A stretch of 64,000 bases of DNA. Origin: Sagittula marina. GTDB lineage: Bacteria > Pseudomonadota > Alphaproteobacteria > Rhodobacterales > Rhodobacteraceae. Below, in pieces: positions 7,714-16,547 of the stretch. The stretch's first letter is position 1. Each line of letters starts with the position of its first letter. The position numbers and the translations under genes are program-made. The notes under the pieces are model-generated. The model ran no database searches. It saw nothing but the letters and a program-made list of their open reading frames with translations, and was not told the origin of the DNA. Location: the NCBI RefSeq assembly GCF_014196795.1, contig NZ_JACIEJ010000009.1:1-64000 (forward strand), given 5' to 3'.

Positions 7714-9558
7714 TCAATTGAGCTGTTCTCGCCCCGGCAAGGTTTCGAGCACCTCGCCCGCACTCTCGATCCGGGCGCGTGCCGTGTCCTGCCGCAGCGG
7801 CAAAAGCTCGGGCGCGGCATGGGTCAGGCTCCGAGAAATGTCGGCCCAGGCGGGCAACTCCGTCAACGCGGGAAAGGTTCGCGCGATTTCTGCGGTGCGG
7901 ACCATGTCCCCGCTGCGGTGGGCTGCAAGAAGATAGCGGATGCTGTCCGGCAGGGGCATATCCCCACCCAGCCGGTCGTGCAGCCGGCCATAGGCCGTCA
8001 TCGCCTCCGGCCACTCCGCTGCGTCGAACCGGGCCTGCGCACGCAGCCTCAGCACCTGATCCGGGGCGTCCTCGGCAGTGCCGGTCAAAAGTTCGCTGCT
8101 GCGCCCCGTTTCCTGCAGGAGACGCACGGAAACGCGCTCGAGACGGCGGCGCAAGTCGGGATCGTCCAGGTCCAACGGTTGCGCCAGCAAGGCGCCGAGC
8201 GTTTCCCACTGCCCGCCCGCCGCCAGCGCCTCCGCCTCCTTGACCTTCAACCGCTGCAGCGCACCCTCGGGAATATCGACAATCCCGAGGTCCTGCCCAG
8301 CGACGAGGTAATCATGGATGGTCGCGTATTCCCGCGCGGCGATGGTCGTGCCGCCCGCAGCCAGAAACGTATCCGCCAGCAAAGTCGCGGCCTCCGAGAA
8401 ATTCAGCGTGAACCGAAACAGCGGCGCGATGCGCTCATGCGCGGCCATGTAGCGCGTCAGGGACATGTCGCGGGCAGCCCCTCGTTGATACAGGGCATCA
8501 ATCAGGGTCCGGGCTTTCTGCTGCGCGTCGCTGGCCTGCGTCGTGCCGGGATGGCGCACCATGAGCTGGCCGTAGGTCTCGATCGCGCCGACCTGATCCT
8601 CCGCAATCATCTGCAGCGAGGCCAGCGCGTGCAGCGTTTCTGCCGCCTCCGGACCACCGCGCCACATCTGCGCCTCCTGCGACAGCAATCGTACCGCCTC
8701 ATCCGGCCCAAGAACGTCCTCGCCCAGTCCAAGATCGACCAAGGCCCGCCGCGCGCGATGCGCCCAGAGGTCGTCGCCCGACTGCGCCCGCACGAAACTG
8801 TCAAACGCGGCCAGCGGGGCCTCCCCCGCGCTTGCAACTTCTCCCAGCAGGAAATGGTAGGCCGGGCTGTCCCGGAGCGAAGGATACGCATCGAAGGCCG
8901 CGGCGATATCCCTGGCCAAGCGCCACCGTTCTGACCGAATTGCGCATTCGAGCAGACCCGGCAGCACCCTTTCCTGCACGGAGGACGAGAACCGCGCGAG
9001 GCGACCGACAGCTGCATCCAGCAAAACGGCAGCCTCGGAACAACGCCCCTCTCCGATGTGATGCAACGCCAGAAACAAGGGCTGGTCGGCCCAGTCGCGA
9101 TGCACCGGGTCCAGAAGCGCCTTGGCCCGTCCTGTCAGGGGGCGCTCACGCAGGTCTATCAGGCCGAGCGCAAGCTCGAAGGCGGCTGCCCGCAGCCGAT
9201 GCGCCAGCGGCAGCTCCGCACCGTCGACAGAGGCGAGCAACGACAGACCTTCGGGCGCCATGCCATGCGCAAAGTGGAATTCAGCGAGATCCGTGAGCGC
9301 CCGGGCGCGCGCCGTCGCATCCTCTTCTGCACCTTGCAGCCGGCGCATCAGCTCGCGGCGTTCCTCCAGGAAGGGACGCGTTTCGCGGCGGCTCAGGTAC
9401 AAGGGCGCCGGGTCGATGACCCGCATGGAGCCGAGCGCCGGCGCTTCGAACGTCGTGACCGACGCGCCTGCGTCCCGCTCCGCCAGCACCGGAACAGCGC
9501 AGAGGATAAACCCGGCCGTCGCCAAGGCTTGTCCGAGGAAAGCGCAAGGATAGGTCAC
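7714..9558 (-). CDS. exported TPR-type helical repeat protein, flagellar-linked
   Basis: A 614-residue protein with a likely Sec signal peptide (residues 1-26, ending VPVLA). The rest is almost all helical with many A/L/E/R-rich 34-residue-like units, for example ALTDLAEFHFAHGMAPEGLSL and ETLHALASLQMIAEDQVGAIETYGQLMVRHPGT, so it is TPR or Sel1-like. It probably acts in the periplasm. Position between flgE and flgF suggests a structural or assembly role, perhaps like rhizobial MotC, but I see no sequence proof of that. The start codon area itself contains one CAAGGATAG box (9545-9553). Confidence 0.6.
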   Translation of the reverse strand: MTYPCAFLGQALATAGFILCAVPVLAERDAGASVTTFEAPALGSMRVIDPAPLYLSRRETRPFLEERRELMRRLQGAEEDATARARALTDLAEFHFAHGMAPEGLSLLASVDGAELPLAHRLRAAAFELALGLIDLRERPLTGRAKALLDPVHRDWADQPLFLALHHIGEGRCSEAAVLLDAAVGRLARFSSSVQERVLPGLLECAIRSERWRLARDIAAAFDAYPSLRDSPAYHFLLGEVASAGEAPLAAFDSFVRAQSGDDLWAHRARRALVDLGLGEDVLGPDEAVRLLSQEAQMWRGGPEAAETLHALASLQMIAEDQVGAIETYGQLMVRHPGTTQASDAQQKARTLIDALYQRGAARDMSLTRYMAAHERIAPLFRFTLNFSEAATLLADTFLAAGGTTIAAREYATIHDYLVAGQDLGIVDIPEGALQRLKVKEAEALAAGGQWETLGALLAQPLDLDDPDLRRRLERVSVRLLQETGRSSELLTGTAEDAPDQVLRLRAQARFDAAEWPEAMTAYGRLHDRLGGDMPLPDSIRYLLAAHRSGDMVRTAEIARTFPALTELPAWADISRSLTHAAPELLPLRQDTARARIESAGEVLETLPGREQLN

Positions 9559-9659
9559 TTCTTTGCTCGCCTCTTCCTGATAATACTTGCTTTATCCTAG
9601 CAAAGCCCGCATTCTTCGCAAGAAAAGAATGTACAGATAAGCTTAGATTGGAGGTTCAC
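9559..9659. promoter_or_regulatory. divergent promoter region with CAAGKATA boxes
   Basis: TAATACTTG starts at 9581 and TTATCCTAG at 9592, 11 bp apart, with a further CAAGGATAG at 9545-9553 inside the first codons of the TPR gene. These match the boxes at 2902, 20275 and 28564. The region drives the flgF operon rightward and the TPR gene leftward. GGAGG at 9650-9654 is the flgF ribosome site. Confidence 0.45.
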
Positions 9660-10409
9660 ATGGATAATTCGACATATGTCGCGCTGTCCAAGCTCTCCGC
9701 GCTTGAGCGACAGCTTGATGTGACCTCCAACAACATCGCCAATGCCAGCTCCAGCGGCTTCAAGGCAGAGCGGGTCCTGTTTGAAAGCTACCTGGAGAAG
9801 AGCAATGCCGCAGTGGACGGCGAAGGCACGCACTACGTGCTCGACCGAGGCTCCTACGTGGATGACACCCCCGGTGTTGTCGTGCAGACCGGCAATCCGC
9901 TCGATCTTGCGCTGACAGGCCAAGGCTGGTTCGCCTACGAGATGCCCGATGGTCGCACCGGGTACGGTCGCGACGGTCAGCTTGTGCTGAACGCGCAGGG
10001 CCAGGTCACGACGGCGAACGGCGCACAGATCCTCGACCTTGGAGGTGCGGCGCTCAACATCCCTCCGCAGTTTGCGAACGCTCTGGCGATTTCCGATGAC
10101 GGTGTGATCTCGTCGCCCGACGGCGGCGTAATGGGCCAGGTCGGCATTTTCGAGCTTCCCGACCGCCAGACGCTCAGCCGCGCCGGAGGCGGCATGTTCG
10201 TCCCGCAGGCCGAGGACGCAGGACTGGTGCCGGACGACACCGGGTCCACTGTCATCCAGGGCGCCGTGGAAAGCAGCAACGTCCAGCCGGTGACCGAGGT
10301 CACGCGACTGATCCAGATCCAGCAGGCCTACCAGCATTCGCTGAACCTGATGGCCTCCGACGACGAACTGAAAAAGGAAATGCTGAGCCGCATCGGACGG
10401 AACAGCTAA
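9660..10409 (+). CDS. flgF: proximal rod protein FlgF
   Basis: FlgF is a proximal rod subunit. The 249-residue product begins DNSTYVALSKLSALERQLD, then VTSNNIANASSSGFKAERV, the rod signature. It carries the basal-body domain LDLALTGQGWFAYEMPDGRTGYGRDGQ and ends with VTEVTRLIQIQQAYQHSLN. ATG 9660 follows GGAGG with a 5-nt spacer; an upstream TTG at 9648 would place the ribosome site inside the gene. It is the first gene of flgF-flgG-flgA-flgH. Confidence 0.93.
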   Translation: MDNSTYVALSKLSALERQLDVTSNNIANASSSGFKAERVLFESYLEKSNAAVDGEGTHYVLDRGSYVDDTPGVVVQTGNPLDLALTGQGWFAYEMPDGRTGYGRDGQLVLNAQGQVTTANGAQILDLGGAALNIPPQFANALAISDDGVISSPDGGVMGQVGIFELPDRQTLSRAGGGMFVPQAEDAGLVPDDTGSTVIQGAVESSNVQPVTEVTRLIQIQQAYQHSLNLMASDDELKKEMLSRIGRNS

Positions 10410-10422
10410 GCGAGGGACGCAG

Positions 10423-11208
10423 ATGAAGGCACTGGGCATCGCCGCAACCGGCATGATGGCGCAACAGACGAATGTTGACGTGATCTCGAACAACATCGCC
10501 AACGCGAACACCACCGGGTTCAAGAGCGCGCGCGCCTCTTTCACCGACCTGATCTACGAGAACCAGTCGCGCGAAGGCGCGGTCACCGCCGAAGAGGGCA
10601 CCACGCGCCCGGTCGGGCTGGACATCGGTCTGGGCGTGCGGTCGGTGGGCACCCTGCGCCTGAACACGCAAGGCGGGCTGACGCAGACGGAAAACCAGCT
10701 CGATCTTGCCATCGACGGGCGCGGCTATTTCGCCGTCAACATGCCGGACGGAAACCAGGCCTATACACGCGACGGCTCCTTCCGGCTCTCTGCCGAGGGG
10801 CAGATCGTCAACCACCAGGGGTTCGAGATCGACCCCGGCGTCGTGCTGCCGGACAACACCACCGCCGTCGAAATCAGCGAAACCGGCATCGTCAGCGCCT
10901 ACGTCGATGGCGATCCGATCCCGGTGGAAGTCGGCCAGCTCACCCTCACCACCTTTGTCAACGACGCCGGGATGCGCCCGCTGGGCAACAACCTGTTGGA
11001 GGCGACCGTGGCCTCCGGCGATGCGATCCCCGCCCTGCCCGGAGACGAAGGCGTCGGCATTCTGCGCCAGGGCTATCTGGAGGCATCCAACGTGGACATC
11101 ATCCGCCAGATCACCGACCTGATCCAGGCGCAGCGGGCCTACGAGATGAACTCCAAGGCCATCTCCACCGCCGACCAGATGATGTCCGCCGCAAACCAGA
11201 TCAAGTAA
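10423..11208 (+). CDS. flgG: distal rod protein FlgG
   Basis: FlgG is the distal rod subunit. The 261-residue product has the classic start KALGIAATGMMAQQTNVDV and ISNNIANANTTGFKSARASF, the central LDLAIDGRGYFAVNMPDGNQAYTRDGSF, and the C-terminal SNVDIIRQITDLIQAQRAYEMNSKAISTADQMM. Length is normal for the family. It follows flgF by 13 bp and precedes flgA by 4 bp. Confidence 0.97.
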   Translation: MKALGIAATGMMAQQTNVDVISNNIANANTTGFKSARASFTDLIYENQSREGAVTAEEGTTRPVGLDIGLGVRSVGTLRLNTQGGLTQTENQLDLAIDGRGYFAVNMPDGNQAYTRDGSFRLSAEGQIVNHQGFEIDPGVVLPDNTTAVEISETGIVSAYVDGDPIPVEVGQLTLTTFVNDAGMRPLGNNLLEATVASGDAIPALPGDEGVGILRQGYLEASNVDIIRQITDLIQAQRAYEMNSKAISTADQMMSAANQIK

Positions 11209-11212
11209 CCCC

Positions 11213-11875
11213 ATGTTTCGCCGTCTGATCTCCCTGCTCTGCGCCATCCTCATGGCGGGTTCGCCTGCCCTGGCCGAAAGCACGTCCGTCCTGATCGAGG
11301 AACAGGTGCGGCAGCGCTGGGGCGACGAGCTGCCCGTGGAGGCCACCATTCACGTGCGCTTCAGCGCCGGGTCCGTGAAGGAAGCGGAACTGATTTCCGC
11401 CTTCTGGATCGACCCGGACAGCGGCAGCTTCCTTGCCAACGCGGTGACCGACACCGGCGTGACCCACCGCCTGCAGGGGCTGGCGCTGGCCAAACTCAGC
11501 CTGCCGGTGCCCACGCGCCGCCTGATGCCCGGCGAAATCATCGGCGAGGCCGATTTCAGGATCACCGAGCTTCCGGTCGCCCGCGTCGGAGCCTTTACCC
11601 TGACAGACCCGGCATCGCTCGAAGGCAAGCAGGTGCGTCGCATGTTGGCGCAGGGCCGTCCGGTGATGCGCCAGTCGGTGATGGAACCGCTGGTGATCGG
11701 GCGCGGCGACAAGGTGAACATTCTCTATGACGACGGCAGGCTGGTGGTGACCGCGCCCGGCCGGGCGCTCTCTGATGCCCATCGCGGCCAGGATGTGCGC
11801 ATCGTCAATCTCGTAAGCAACAATTCCCTGACCGCCGTGGCCCGCGCGGATGGTCTTGTAGAGGTGATCCGATGA
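11213..11875 (+). CDS. flgA: P-ring assembly chaperone FlgA
   Basis: FlgA is a periplasmic chaperone for P-ring (FlgI) assembly. The 220-residue product has a Sec signal peptide (first about 21 residues, ending SPALA) and the SAF domain near the C-terminus: PTRRLMPGEIIGEADF, then VRRMLAQGRPVMRQSVMEP and GDKVNILYDDGRLVVTAPG. Its stop overlaps the flgH start by 4 bp (ATGA), implying translational coupling. Confidence 0.92.
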   Translation: MFRRLISLLCAILMAGSPALAESTSVLIEEQVRQRWGDELPVEATIHVRFSAGSVKEAELISAFWIDPDSGSFLANAVTDTGVTHRLQGLALAKLSLPVPTRRLMPGEIIGEADFRITELPVARVGAFTLTDPASLEGKQVRRMLAQGRPVMRQSVMEPLVIGRGDKVNILYDDGRLVVTAPGRALSDAHRGQDVRIVNLVSNNSLTAVARADGLVEVIR

Positions 11876-12633
11876 CGTCTCCCCGCGCCCTCCTGCTGAC
11901 CGGAACCGCGCTGATCCTTCTCGCAGGCTGCAGCACGGCCGCCTTCGACCGCGAACCCGAACTCAGCCCCGTGGGCATCGACCCGGGCGACCTGGCCGCC
12001 GCGCGCAACATCAACGTGCCGATGCCACCGCCGGAGATCGCGACCGCCCCCTACCGTGCGGAACGCGCCTCGCTGTGGGAACGGGGTTCCTCCGGCTTCT
12101 TCGGCGATCAACGCGCCACCAAGGTCGGCGACATCCTGACGATCATCATCGACATCGACGACCAGGCCAGTCTGAACAACGAATCCGACCGCAACCGCAC
12201 CGGGCGCAGCACGCTCGCCTTCCCGAATTTCTTTGGCTACGGCACCCAGATCGACAAGGTTCTGCCCGGCGTCGGCCCCGAAGACCTGCCGGAGGGCAAC
12301 CTTGTCGACATCACCTCCTCCACAGGGGCATCCGGGGATGGCTCGATTGCCCGCAACGAGGCGATCTCCCTGCGGATGGCGGCGCTGGTCGTGCAATCCC
12401 TGCCAAACGGGAACCTCATCGTGCTCGGCCGGCAGGAGGTCAAGGTCAACGAGGAATTGCGCGAGCTGAGGGTATCGGGCATCATCCGCCCGCAGGACAT
12501 CGGCCGCGACAACTCCATTCCCTACGACAAGATGGCAGAGGCGCGCATCGGCTACGGCGGCCGTGGCGCGATCAGCCGCCAGCAGGCGCGCGGCTACGGC
12601 GAGGACGTGATGGACATCATCCTACCGTACTAA
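11872..12633 (+). CDS. flgH: flagellar L-ring lipoprotein FlgH
   Basis: FlgH forms the outer-membrane L ring. The 253-residue protein has a lipoprotein signal with lipobox LLAGC (Cys at residue 21), then family motifs SLWERGSSGFFGDQRATKVGDILTI and IVLGRQEVKVNEELRELRVSG with IIRPQDIGRDNSIPYDKMAEARI. It is the last gene of the flgFGAH unit. Confidence 0.96.
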   Translation: MTSPRALLLTGTALILLAGCSTAAFDREPELSPVGIDPGDLAAARNINVPMPPPEIATAPYRAERASLWERGSSGFFGDQRATKVGDILTIIIDIDDQASLNNESDRNRTGRSTLAFPNFFGYGTQIDKVLPGVGPEDLPEGNLVDITSSTGASGDGSIARNEAISLRMAALVVQSLPNGNLIVLGRQEVKVNEELRELRVSGIIRPQDIGRDNSIPYDKMAEARIGYGGRGAISRQQARGYGEDVMDIILPY

Positions 12634-12641
12634 GCCAAACT

Positions 12642-12649
12642 TTAACCAT
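12642..12649. promoter_or_regulatory. CtrA-type half site upstream of the FliL-like gene
   Basis: TTAACCAT matches the usual CtrA half site of alphaproteobacteria. It lies 71 bp before the FliL-like gene and just after the flgH stop, in an AT-rich stretch. A second half site at 7-bp spacing is not seen, so the support is weak. Confidence 0.3.
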
Positions 12650-12719
12650 ATTTGAATACAACTATTGCCTGAATTGGAATTCATAACCTTACTCGAACAG
12701 GAACATTCGGGAATCGGTC

Positions 12720-13367
12720 ATGAAGAAAGCCCATATCGCCTTTGCAGCCCTGCCGGTCCTTTGCGGGGCCGCGGGCTTCGCAGGCGGGCAGTTCATGCTG
12801 TCCGGCAGCGCCGCTGACCACGCCACCCCGGCGCTGACCTCTGCGGCTGAAGAAACCTTTGAACATGGCCGGCGTAACGCGGCCGAGCAGGTGCTGGATT
12901 CCCTTGCCGAAACGGCAATGACCGCCCCAAGTGACGAGGATGGAAGCCACCGCCTCGACACACCCGGCCATGCCGAAAAAGCCGCGCATCGCCGGGCGGA
13001 GGACCACACCGCCAGCCTGTTGCGCAAGGACCCACTGGGCGATGGCAGCGTCGTGCGGCTCGGCCGTGTCAGCGTTCCCGTCTATCACCCCGACAGCGTG
13101 ACCTATGTTGTCTCGGAAGTCGGCGTCGCGATGCGCGACACGGCAACCGCGCAGGCCTTCAACGTGGCGGAGAACGCCTCGCGCCTGCGGGACGTGATCC
13201 TCGCCTCAATGCATGACGCGGCGGGCACATCGACCATGCAGGGCCCCGATATCGACACCGAGAAATTGACACGCGCCCTGGTGTCCGACCTTCAGGCCGA
13301 TTTCGGGGACGGCGTCACCGACGTAATGTTCCTGTCGATGGTCAAAGCGAACGTGCCGCGCAGCTGA
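12720..13367 (+). CDS. FliL-like flagellar basal-body protein, divergent
   Basis: A 215-residue protein with one N-terminal membrane segment (about residues 5-27), a charged linker, and a C-terminal domain. The order of that domain resembles FliL: a beta strand pair (DSVTYVVSEVGVAMRDT), then NASRLRDVILASM, a helix TEKLTRALVSDLQADFG and the final strand VTDVMFLSMVKANV. FliL sits at the stator-basal body interface in the inner membrane. The match is to fold and ending only, since the usual Pro-rich linker is not obvious. It is followed by convergent flgD. Confidence 0.5.
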   Translation: MKKAHIAFAALPVLCGAAGFAGGQFMLSGSAADHATPALTSAAEETFEHGRRNAAEQVLDSLAETAMTAPSDEDGSHRLDTPGHAEKAAHRRAEDHTASLLRKDPLGDGSVVRLGRVSVPVYHPDSVTYVVSEVGVAMRDTATAQAFNVAENASRLRDVILASMHDAAGTSTMQGPDIDTEKLTRALVSDLQADFGDGVTDVMFLSMVKANVPRS

Positions 13368-13383
13368 AACCTGCGGCGCGCGC

Positions 13384-14052
13384 TTACCACACCTCTTCGA
13401 TCAATCCGGCGCTGGTGGTCTCCCCATTCGCCAGGTGCAACGTGGCAAGACCGTTCTCATAGGTCATGCTGCGCACCGTCGATGCGGCATAGGTCTGACC
13501 TGGCACCACGTTACCCGCCGCATCCTCGGCACGGATTTCAAGGGAATAGCGGCCCGACGGGAGTGGCAGGCCCTCGTAATCCAATCCATCCCACGACAGC
13601 GAGTGAAGCGTGCCCGCGCTGCGGTCCAGGTCGTCGTAGCGGCGCAGCAGGGTGCCGTCCGCCGACTTGATGGAGACGGACACCGAGGCCGCGTCCGCCG
13701 CCAGCCTGTAGCCCGCGATCGCCTGACCGTCCTGTAACGCCACCTCGTCGCTTGGCGCGACCACGTTTTTCCCGATCAGGTTCAGGCCGCCGATGGCCGA
13801 CATGCTCGACAACTGGCCAGAGATCCCTTCGAGGTTGTCATTGACCGCAACGGACTGTTCGACCTGGCTCAACTGTGCAAGCTGGGAGATGAACGTGGTG
13901 CTGTCCATCGGCTCCAGCGGGTCCTGGTTCTGGATCTGCGCGGTCAGCAGCGTGATGAAGCTTTCGTAATCCTCGCTGAGCTGGCTCATGGAGCTGGAAG
14001 CGGTGGTACGAGCACCGGTCACGGAACCGGGGCCGAAGGGATCAATCGCCAC
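13384..14052 (-). CDS. flgD: hook assembly scaffold FlgD
   Basis: FlgD caps the growing hook. The 222-residue product has the N-terminal export and cap region YESFITLLTAQIQNQDPLEP and MDSTTFISQLAQLSQVEQ, followed by a FlgD Ig-like domain with LSWDGLDYEGLPLPSGRYS. I chose the GTG at 14052 because GAGAGGAG lies just upstream; a TTG seven codons earlier would overlap that site. It lies 17 bp downstream of fliK in the same direction. Confidence 0.93.
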   Translation of the reverse strand: MAIDPFGPGSVTGARTTASSSMSQLSEDYESFITLLTAQIQNQDPLEPMDSTTFISQLAQLSQVEQSVAVNDNLEGISGQLSSMSAIGGLNLIGKNVVAPSDEVALQDGQAIAGYRLAADAASVSVSIKSADGTLLRRYDDLDRSAGTLHSLSWDGLDYEGLPLPSGRYSLEIRAEDAAGNVVPGQTYAASTVRSMTYENGLATLHLANGETTSAGLIEEVW

Positions 14053-14069
14053 GGCGGTCTCCTCTCGAT

Positions 14070-15260
14070 TCAAACTTGGATGTCGACGCCGCCGAACCCC
14101 GGCAACGTGACAGTGATATGGTCCGGGTCGACGTCCGCCCCGGTATCCGTGGCGGCAAACAGCCCGGCAGGCGTGGCGTGACGGCCCCCCTGCCCCTGCG
14201 TATCGCCCTGCCCCGACTGACGGGCGCCAAAATCGGAGAAACTCAGGCCTCGATCATCGACCTGATGACCGGCGTCGCGCAGCATGGCCAGCAGACCGTC
14301 ACGGTCTGCCCGCAGCGCCGTCAGCACCGATGCCTGCTCCGCGCGCACCGTCACCCGAAGCTGACCGCCATCATCGGCGGCAAGGTCAATCTCCAGCGAC
14401 CCCATGCCGTCCGGGTTCAGCTCCACCCGGATGCGGCCGGTCTCACTCACGCTGGCGCGGACCTGGTTGAGGATCTGATCGGAACTCGGGGCAGGCATCT
14501 GGACGGGGCGCGCGGCTTCCGTCGGCATGACAGGGACCGGTTCTGGCGCCACGCTCACGGGTGGCAGGATGTTGGCGGGCGATTGCACCGACGGTTGAGC
14601 CGCCTGCTGACCCTCCGCGCCCGAGGGCGTCTGGCCAATGGACGTCACCGGCGTCAGCACCCTGTCGGGAAATGTGCCACGTGTTTCCGGCGATGGCCGA
14701 TACTGCGCAGCATCGGCCCCCTGCCGCTCAGAAGTGTCCGGCAAGTGCTGCGCGGGAACCGGGCGCGCGCGCCCTGTCTCAACCTGCGCGAGCAGATGAC
14801 CCGACAGGGCGCGAACACCGGGCGTGCTGATCTCTTCAGGAGCAGGCTGGGGCGCCGCGACATCGAAGATACGGCTCAGCACCGGCACGGCCTCTGCAAA
14901 TGATCGCCAAGACACATCCTCCGGCTGCGGGGCGCCCGCCAGATCCACCTCGACCGCCAGGGACAGCAGCTCGACGGCCCCCGGCATAGCCCGAAGTGCC
15001 TGCACAAGATCCTCCAGCTTGGGTGTCAGGGCCGCTTCGATCTCCATATCCGTCATGTCGGGGTCGGCCAGCGCCACCTCGATCTCTTCGAGCAGCGACA
15101 GGAGATCCGGGGCCGCCTCTTCGATGGGACCGCTCTCTTCGCTGCGGAGAAAGGACAGGAACGAAGCAAACGCCGCCTCCGCCCCTTTGGCGGCCGGGGC
15201 GACCTCACCGATCCGCGCCGAAGCGGGCTGCGCGCCAAAGATCGAAAGGAGGTTCACCAT
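14070..15260 (-). CDS. fliK: hook-length control protein FliK
   Basis: FliK measures hook length and triggers the FlhB substrate switch. The 396-residue protein has a low-complexity A/P/Q/E-rich N-terminal two-thirds and a conserved C-terminal hook domain: RASVSETGRIRVELNPDGMG, SLEIDLAADDGGQLRVTVRA, then LLAMLRDAGHQVDDRGLSFS. That pattern is typical of FliK. ATG 15260 begins MVNLLSIFGAQ; an earlier in-frame start at 15281 has weaker support. It forms a unit with flgD. Confidence 0.85.
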   Translation of the reverse strand: MVNLLSIFGAQPASARIGEVAPAAKGAEAAFASFLSFLRSEESGPIEEAAPDLLSLLEEIEVALADPDMTDMEIEAALTPKLEDLVQALRAMPGAVELLSLAVEVDLAGAPQPEDVSWRSFAEAVPVLSRIFDVAAPQPAPEEISTPGVRALSGHLLAQVETGRARPVPAQHLPDTSERQGADAAQYRPSPETRGTFPDRVLTPVTSIGQTPSGAEGQQAAQPSVQSPANILPPVSVAPEPVPVMPTEAARPVQMPAPSSDQILNQVRASVSETGRIRVELNPDGMGSLEIDLAADDGGQLRVTVRAEQASVLTALRADRDGLLAMLRDAGHQVDDRGLSFSDFGARQSGQGDTQGQGGRHATPAGLFAATDTGADVDPDHITVTLPGFGGVDIQV

Positions 15261-15450
15261 TTGAGGCCGCTTTCCTGACAAGCCGCGGTCGACTTGGACC
15301 CGGCGGCGCGACGTCGCGCTTGATCCAAGCAGACGATGGCGCGCAATCCTTGCGCAGTCTCATCGTAAGCAGGCCTGACACACGCGAAATCACCTGTTCT
15401 CTCAAGAACAAGTAAACACAAATCGCGCCGCCTCGGAAGGCTATTATGAT

Positions 15451-16218
15451 TTACTGAAGGTTAAAGCGCGCGGCCAGGCCGCTGTGAACTGGCGCGGGCT
15501 CCCGCTCCGGCGCGCCAAGGACGGCCCGCATCACCGCCTCCATCCGGCTGGTCCATTCCGGCAACTGGAGCGGCTGGTCGGAGACCCCCAAAAGGTCCGC
15601 GCTGATGATCCGGGGGTCGGGCGCGGTGAAACCGGGATCGAGCCGCGCAAGATAGTGCGTCAGGGAGGGCTGCCAGAGAAAATCCTCACGCGCGAACAGC
15701 GTCGGATCCATGATCTGTGCTCCGCTCGAACCAGCCCAATGTCGTTGCAGGCATCCCGCCAGCCCGAGGTTGAAGGCCCCCGGATCAACCGGGCACCCCC
15801 GCGCGGCCAGCCCGGCCACACGCCGCACCGCCGCATGCGCCAGAAGGTACAGCGCATCGGTTTCGCGTTCCATCGGGACGCAGGCGAGATTGATCATCAG
15901 TTGAAAGGTTTCGCCAACGGCCCCACCAAGAAGCAGAGACATGTCGGTCTCCCACTCGGGAAGGAACAGCACCATCGTGCCGTATGGCAGATCAAGCGGG
16001 AGTTCCTCCACCAGCACGTCACCCAGCGGCAAGGCAGGGGCAAGTTCGAGCTCGTCTGACATGGCGAGCGGATGGGGACACGCCTTCCCGGCCAGAAGAG
16101 CAGCCGTCCGCACCGGCAGGATCTGGCCAAAAAGCGCCTCGAAATTGCGATGACCACCATCTGACGGGAGGGCCACGCCGTCGCGCCAGATCAGGCCAAG
16201 TATCTCTCCGCTGCGCAT
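15451..16218 (-). CDS. unrecognised protein in the flagellar cluster
   Basis: A 255-residue protein that I do not recognise. It has no signal peptide and no clear transmembrane segment. The middle is hydrophobic and acidic (LEWETDMSLLLGG-like strands and helices around residues 85-125) and the C-terminus is helical (LPEWTSRMEAVMRAVLG). It is transcribed alone, with a near-perfect CtrA box 79 bp upstream (16297-16312), and stands between fliK and motB. That suggests a flagellar function, possibly cytoplasmic, but this is inference from position. Confidence 0.5.
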   Translation of the reverse strand: MRSGEILGLIWRDGVALPSDGGHRNFEALFGQILPVRTAALLAGKACPHPLAMSDELELAPALPLGDVLVEELPLDLPYGTMVLFLPEWETDMSLLLGGAVGETFQLMINLACVPMERETDALYLLAHAAVRRVAGLAARGCPVDPGAFNLGLAGCLQRHWAGSSGAQIMDPTLFAREDFLWQPSLTHYLARLDPGFTAPDPRIISADLLGVSDQPLQLPEWTSRMEAVMRAVLGAPEREPAPVHSGLAARFNLQ

Positions 16219-16547
16219 TTGTGGCCGCCTCCCTTGTTTAGTGTCTGCTTGGGACCACAGTATTTAGTGGTAGGGAGCCGGTGAAGCCGCCAAGTGTTAA
16301 GAAAAGGTTAACATCTGAGCGGGCTCGAAACTTACGGGCCAAACTGCCCGAAGCTAGAGTTTATGCGCAAGCATTTGGTTTCAATACATGAATCCAGACC
16401 GCCTCGGAAGCTCAGACACCAGAACACGCCTCCACAACCTCGGAGTCTTCTTAACATACTTTCAAAAAGGTGTGGATATAATGGTGGAGCAAACTGGGTA
16501 TATACTACATGTGGTGGCACTGCACCACTTCGCGACATCTACTGGAA
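16219..16547. promoter_or_regulatory. intergenic region with CtrA box (16297-16312)
   Basis: TTAA, then seven bases, then TTAAC spans 16297-16312 and fits the full CtrA consensus. It lies 79 bp upstream of the gene ending at 15451. The rest of this 329-bp gap (16313-16547), downstream of motB, holds only short overlapping frames without recognisable content. Confidence 0.5.
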
